NCBI GenBank assembly: GCA_905221605.1
Contig: CAJNDS010001059.1
Coordinates: 1-37,828 of the forward strand
Direction of reading: 5' to 3'
Length of the DNA stretch: 37,828 bases
Origin: Symbiodinium natans
Lineage: Eukaryota > Sar > Dinophyceae > Suessiales > Symbiodiniaceae
The notes beneath the pieces were generated by a model. It made no database searches and was not told the origin of the DNA. It was given only the letters and a program-made list of their open reading frames with translations. The translations under genes and the position numbers were made by a program. How positions within the stretch are numbered: the stretch's first letter is position 1; each line of letters begins with the position of its first letter. Below, piece by piece: positions 35,854-37,828 of the stretch.

Positions 35854-35939
35854 AGTTTTTCTCTCGGGAACCATGGGATTTCTGCCACTCGTGCTAAAAG
35901 AGAATCTGTCCGAGTGCTTGATCACGTTGGCTATCTTCT

Positions 35940-35956
35940 CATGTGAGCTACACATG
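35940..35956 (+). repeat. second hairpin in B1
   Basis: CATGTG and CACATG pair perfectly around AGCTA. The copy in B2 is at 36,496-36,512. Confidence 0.85.
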
Positions 35957-36051
35957 TTTACAGAGCGACGCTCATCCCCACCAAATCCCACCAACCTCGG
36001 GAGGTATGGGCCGGGGGGATGTTGGTGGGGTGGGAGGATTGGCTAGTGTAC

Positions 36052-36366
36052 GCATTCGTGACTTGTTACGACAGTGTATGCTAGCCGATGCTCTTGATGC
36101 TCTTGGGGGAACATCGAAGGTGTTCCCCCCTAACGCCCTGGCGGTTAGCCTGCGGAAGCTAGTTCTTGTCCAGACATGTTACAGGTGCAGTTTTGCTACA
36201 TGCGGACATGTGCCTTTGTTGACGTGTGCTAGCGCTCAGCTAGCTTATTAGGGACGAACAGAAAGCTAGCTCGAAGAGCAAGCTATAATGTGGCATGGCC
36301 TTGAGGAATTCCTTCCGATATGTCTGGCTAGTCCCCGTCAACACGGGGGGGGGCAAAACTTCCAAG
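36052..36366 (+). repeat. internal repeat A2 (315 bp)
   Basis: Identical by eye to A1 at 26,533-26,847. It directly abuts B1, and a 19-base spacer (TGCCCACCCAACCCACCCT) separates it from B2. The recombinase start codon is duplicated here but runs into unrelated sequence after the repeat ends. Confidence 0.95.
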
Positions 36367-36385
36367 TGCCCACCCAACCCACCCT

Positions 36386-36607
36386 GGAGATCAGCTAGCG
36401 AAACGCTAGAGTTTTTCTCTCGGGAACCATGGGATTTCTGCCACTCGTGCTAAAAGAGAATCTGTCCGAGTGCTTGATCACGTTGGCTATCTTCTCATGT
36501 GAGCTACACATGTTTACAGAGCGACGCTCATCCCCACCAAATCCCACCAACCTCGGGAGGTATGGGCCGGGGGGATGTTGGTGGGGTGGGAGGATTGGCT
36601 AGTGTAC
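36386..36607 (+). repeat. terminal repeat B2 (222 bp), right end of the element
   Basis: Identical by eye to B1. Homology stops after GGCTAGTGTAC, which defines the right edge of the element. Confidence 0.95.
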
Positions 36608-37779
36608 CAGATCGTGCCTGGAAATTATCGGAAAATTGCTCCAACTGGTAGTTTGGCTCATCTTGACTTCGTTTCACGGATTCTTTTTTGCGGAGAAACG
36701 AGGGGATTACACACCTGCAGGGGGCCTGGCAGTGAAGGGGGGGGCTCTGTAAATGATCTTGTAAAAGATTTCTTTGCAGGGGAAGCAATGGGGGGAAGTA
36801 CATACTTGCAGGAGGTTTGGCCTTTGGTTTCCAACAGTGGAGGGGGGGGGGGAGGCAGCAATACGCTGGCCACGAAGACCCAAAATAGAATCCTTCTCCT
36901 CTCCCCTTCCACCCTCCAACATTCTTGCTGAATCTGTATACCTGCTTGTTTCTGACAGGGCGCTAGAACAGCCCGAACCAAATTGTACTGAACAGCCAAC
37001 AAAGCCCTTGTTCAGATCTCAACCCCCTGACAAACACAAAACATATATCGTAAGTAACCATGGTTTTCTGTGTTGCCTGCCCGAAGCTGCGCGAAGTGAG
37101 GCACCCATCGACCAGACACTTCAACGGTAGACAGACACATCACAGAAATTAAAGGACCGGATAACCCCGCATGCAAAGTTTTCCATTCAGAAAGAGTAGA
37201 GAAGTGAGAGTGAGAGAGCGATGGAGTAAGTGTGTGGCCATGAGTGAGCGCGTGAGTGTGAGTGTGTGTGTGCGAGAGTGCGAGCGCGAAACTGCGCGAA
37301 AGTAAAGAGTGACGCGTCAAGAATAATTGCACAAGTAACATGTGTGTCAGTCGTACATTGGTGAGGCGCGACCCCAGGTCGCAGAACCAATGTAGCTGCC
37401 GATCTTTGTTAAATGAAGGGGCGACGCTAGTCGCCGAGTGCTCCTGAGCAAGCGCTTGATCTCCTTCCCAATCCGTGTCGGCAGATACAGCGAGTGTCGG
37501 CGGTGCAAGGCCGCTTTCCGCCCATGCGGGGAGATCATCTGTACCTGCACGGCCAACATCTAAGCACTCACACTCCACTCGCGTGGGATGCTGGCACTGA
37601 TCAAGGTAGCTACCCGTCGAAATAGTTCTCGGAGCCGCGCAATCCGCAATTGAACTCGACGTTGGAAGACCTGAGGCCGTCACCGGGTGGTTTGCCTGGT
37701 GTTGGGTGTTGTCGTTGATGAAGCCCTGGAGCACGATTATCTATTAACTTATCTCAAACCCAATGCTCCTAGCGACAGC

Positions 37780-37780
<1 letters not shown>
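36608..37780 (+). other. right flank, no gene recognised
   Basis: About 1.2 kb without a convincing ORF. A G-run lies at 36,841-36,851. The part at 37,190-37,300 is a degenerate GAGAGTG/GTGTGT tract that produces His/Thr/Ser-repetitive frames on the minus strand. A partial spliced-leader-like TTTGGCTCA occurs at 36,652-36,660. Confidence 0.45.

Positions 37781-37781
<1 letters not shown>

Positions 37782-37828
<47 letters not shown>
37782..37828 (+). repeat. (TC)n microsatellite at window edge
   Basis: A nearly pure CT dinucleotide run with one TT interruption. It continues to the last base, so its length is unknown and the window may end where assembly stopped. Confidence 0.95.

Larger units (their letters stand above)
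35830..36051 (+). repeat. terminal repeat B1 (222 bp)
   Basis: Identical by eye to 36,386-36,607. It contains the hairpin CTAGCG-AAA-CGCTAG at 35,839-35,853, CATGTG-AGCTA-CACATG at 35,940-35,956, and a larger inverted pair (CCCCACCAA with TTGGTGGGG) near 35,976-36,030. Confidence 0.95.
26533..36607 (+). mobile_element. complete tyrosine-recombinase retrotransposon with split direct repeats (PAT/Ngaro-like ends)
   Basis: The element is 10,075 bp. A 315-bp sequence at its 5' end (A1) recurs near its 3' end (A2), and a 222-bp sequence (B) flanks A2 on both sides, giving A1 - coding - B1 - A2 - 19 bp - B2. This is the split-direct-repeat layout known for PAT and Ngaro-type YR retrotransposons, which integrate by recombination rather than with a DDE integrase. 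The coding part carries a tyrosine recombinase, Gag, a methyltransferase-like domain, RT and RNase H. No integrase or protease was seen. No target duplication is visible, as expected for YR elements. Repeats within each pair are identical by eye, suggesting a young insertion, although the Pol region is damaged. Confidence 0.9.

Noticed and set aside
36052-36251. Small ORF shared by A1 and A2 (ADALDALGGTSKV)
   Set aside because: It is present twice only because the repeats are identical, and it overlaps hairpins; nothing supports translation.
26533-36366. Ordinary LTR retrotransposon with 315-bp LTRs
   Set aside because: The right-hand copy is internal (flanked by B1 and B2), no TG...CA ends, primer site, protease or DDE integrase is seen, and a tyrosine recombinase is encoded.
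37012-37734. 240-codon minus-strand ORF with His/Thr/Ser repeats
   Set aside because: The repetitive part comes from a GAGAGTG/GTGTGT simple-sequence tract on the + strand, and the rest shows no motif.
1-37828. tRNA, rRNA or riboswitch genes
   Set aside because: I looked for TTCGANTC-type loops and conserved rRNA strings and found no convincing case.

Overview
The window looks like nuclear DNA of a dinoflagellate-type alveolate, made almost entirely of mobile-element and degenerate repeat sequence with no recognisable housekeeping gene. The assignment is inferred from three things: reverse transcriptases with motifs such as GDIAKAHR, GTFGL..YWW and FKWPKTRGG, as I recall them from dinoflagellate elements; nearly all plausible ORFs lying on the + strand; and three short partial matches to the dinoflagellate spliced leader. 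No bacterial operon signals, tRNA or rRNA genes were seen.

Region 1 (1-6,518) is the 3' part of a LINE-type non-LTR retrotransposon. It has an AP-endonuclease-like domain, a YMDD reverse transcriptase split by several frame changes, zinc-finger-like cysteine clusters and an RNase H. Downstream of the RNase H lies an unusual C-terminal domain whose three motifs resemble motifs A, B and C of family-A DNA polymerases.

Region 2 (6,519-22,757) is a run of + strand ORFs interrupted by frame changes. It includes two tandem paralogs of unknown function (7,537-8,889 and 9,053-10,453), two serine-hydrolase-like proteins, a protein with a DHD motif suggesting a glycosyltransferase, a UPF1-like SF1 helicase broken by frameshifts, a proline-rich disordered segment and a large unknown protein. 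It reads as one or more decayed multi-domain genes or a large element.

Region 3 (22,758-25,320) is a degenerate tandem array built from pieces of the 12.7-13.5 kb hydrolase-like gene, a unit of about 175 bp and a module of about 155 bp. A small palindrome recurs in it.

Region 4 (25,321-26,532) is unassigned flank.

Region 5 (26,533-36,607) is a structurally complete tyrosine-recombinase (YR) retrotransposon of 10,075 bp. Its termini are split direct repeats in the order A1 - ORFs - B1 - A2 - B2. The A copies (315 bp) and the B copies (222 bp) are identical by eye. The ORF order is YR, an interrupted Cys-rich ORF, a Gag with a CCCH finger and a knuckle, then a Pol carrying a cytosine-methyltransferase-like domain N-terminal to RT and RNase H. 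Gag and Pol share a frame and are separated by one UGA. RNase H is separated from RT by a frameshift and a second UGA. The element is very rich in GCTAG throughout.

Region 6 (36,608-37,828) is flank ending in a (TC)n microsatellite.
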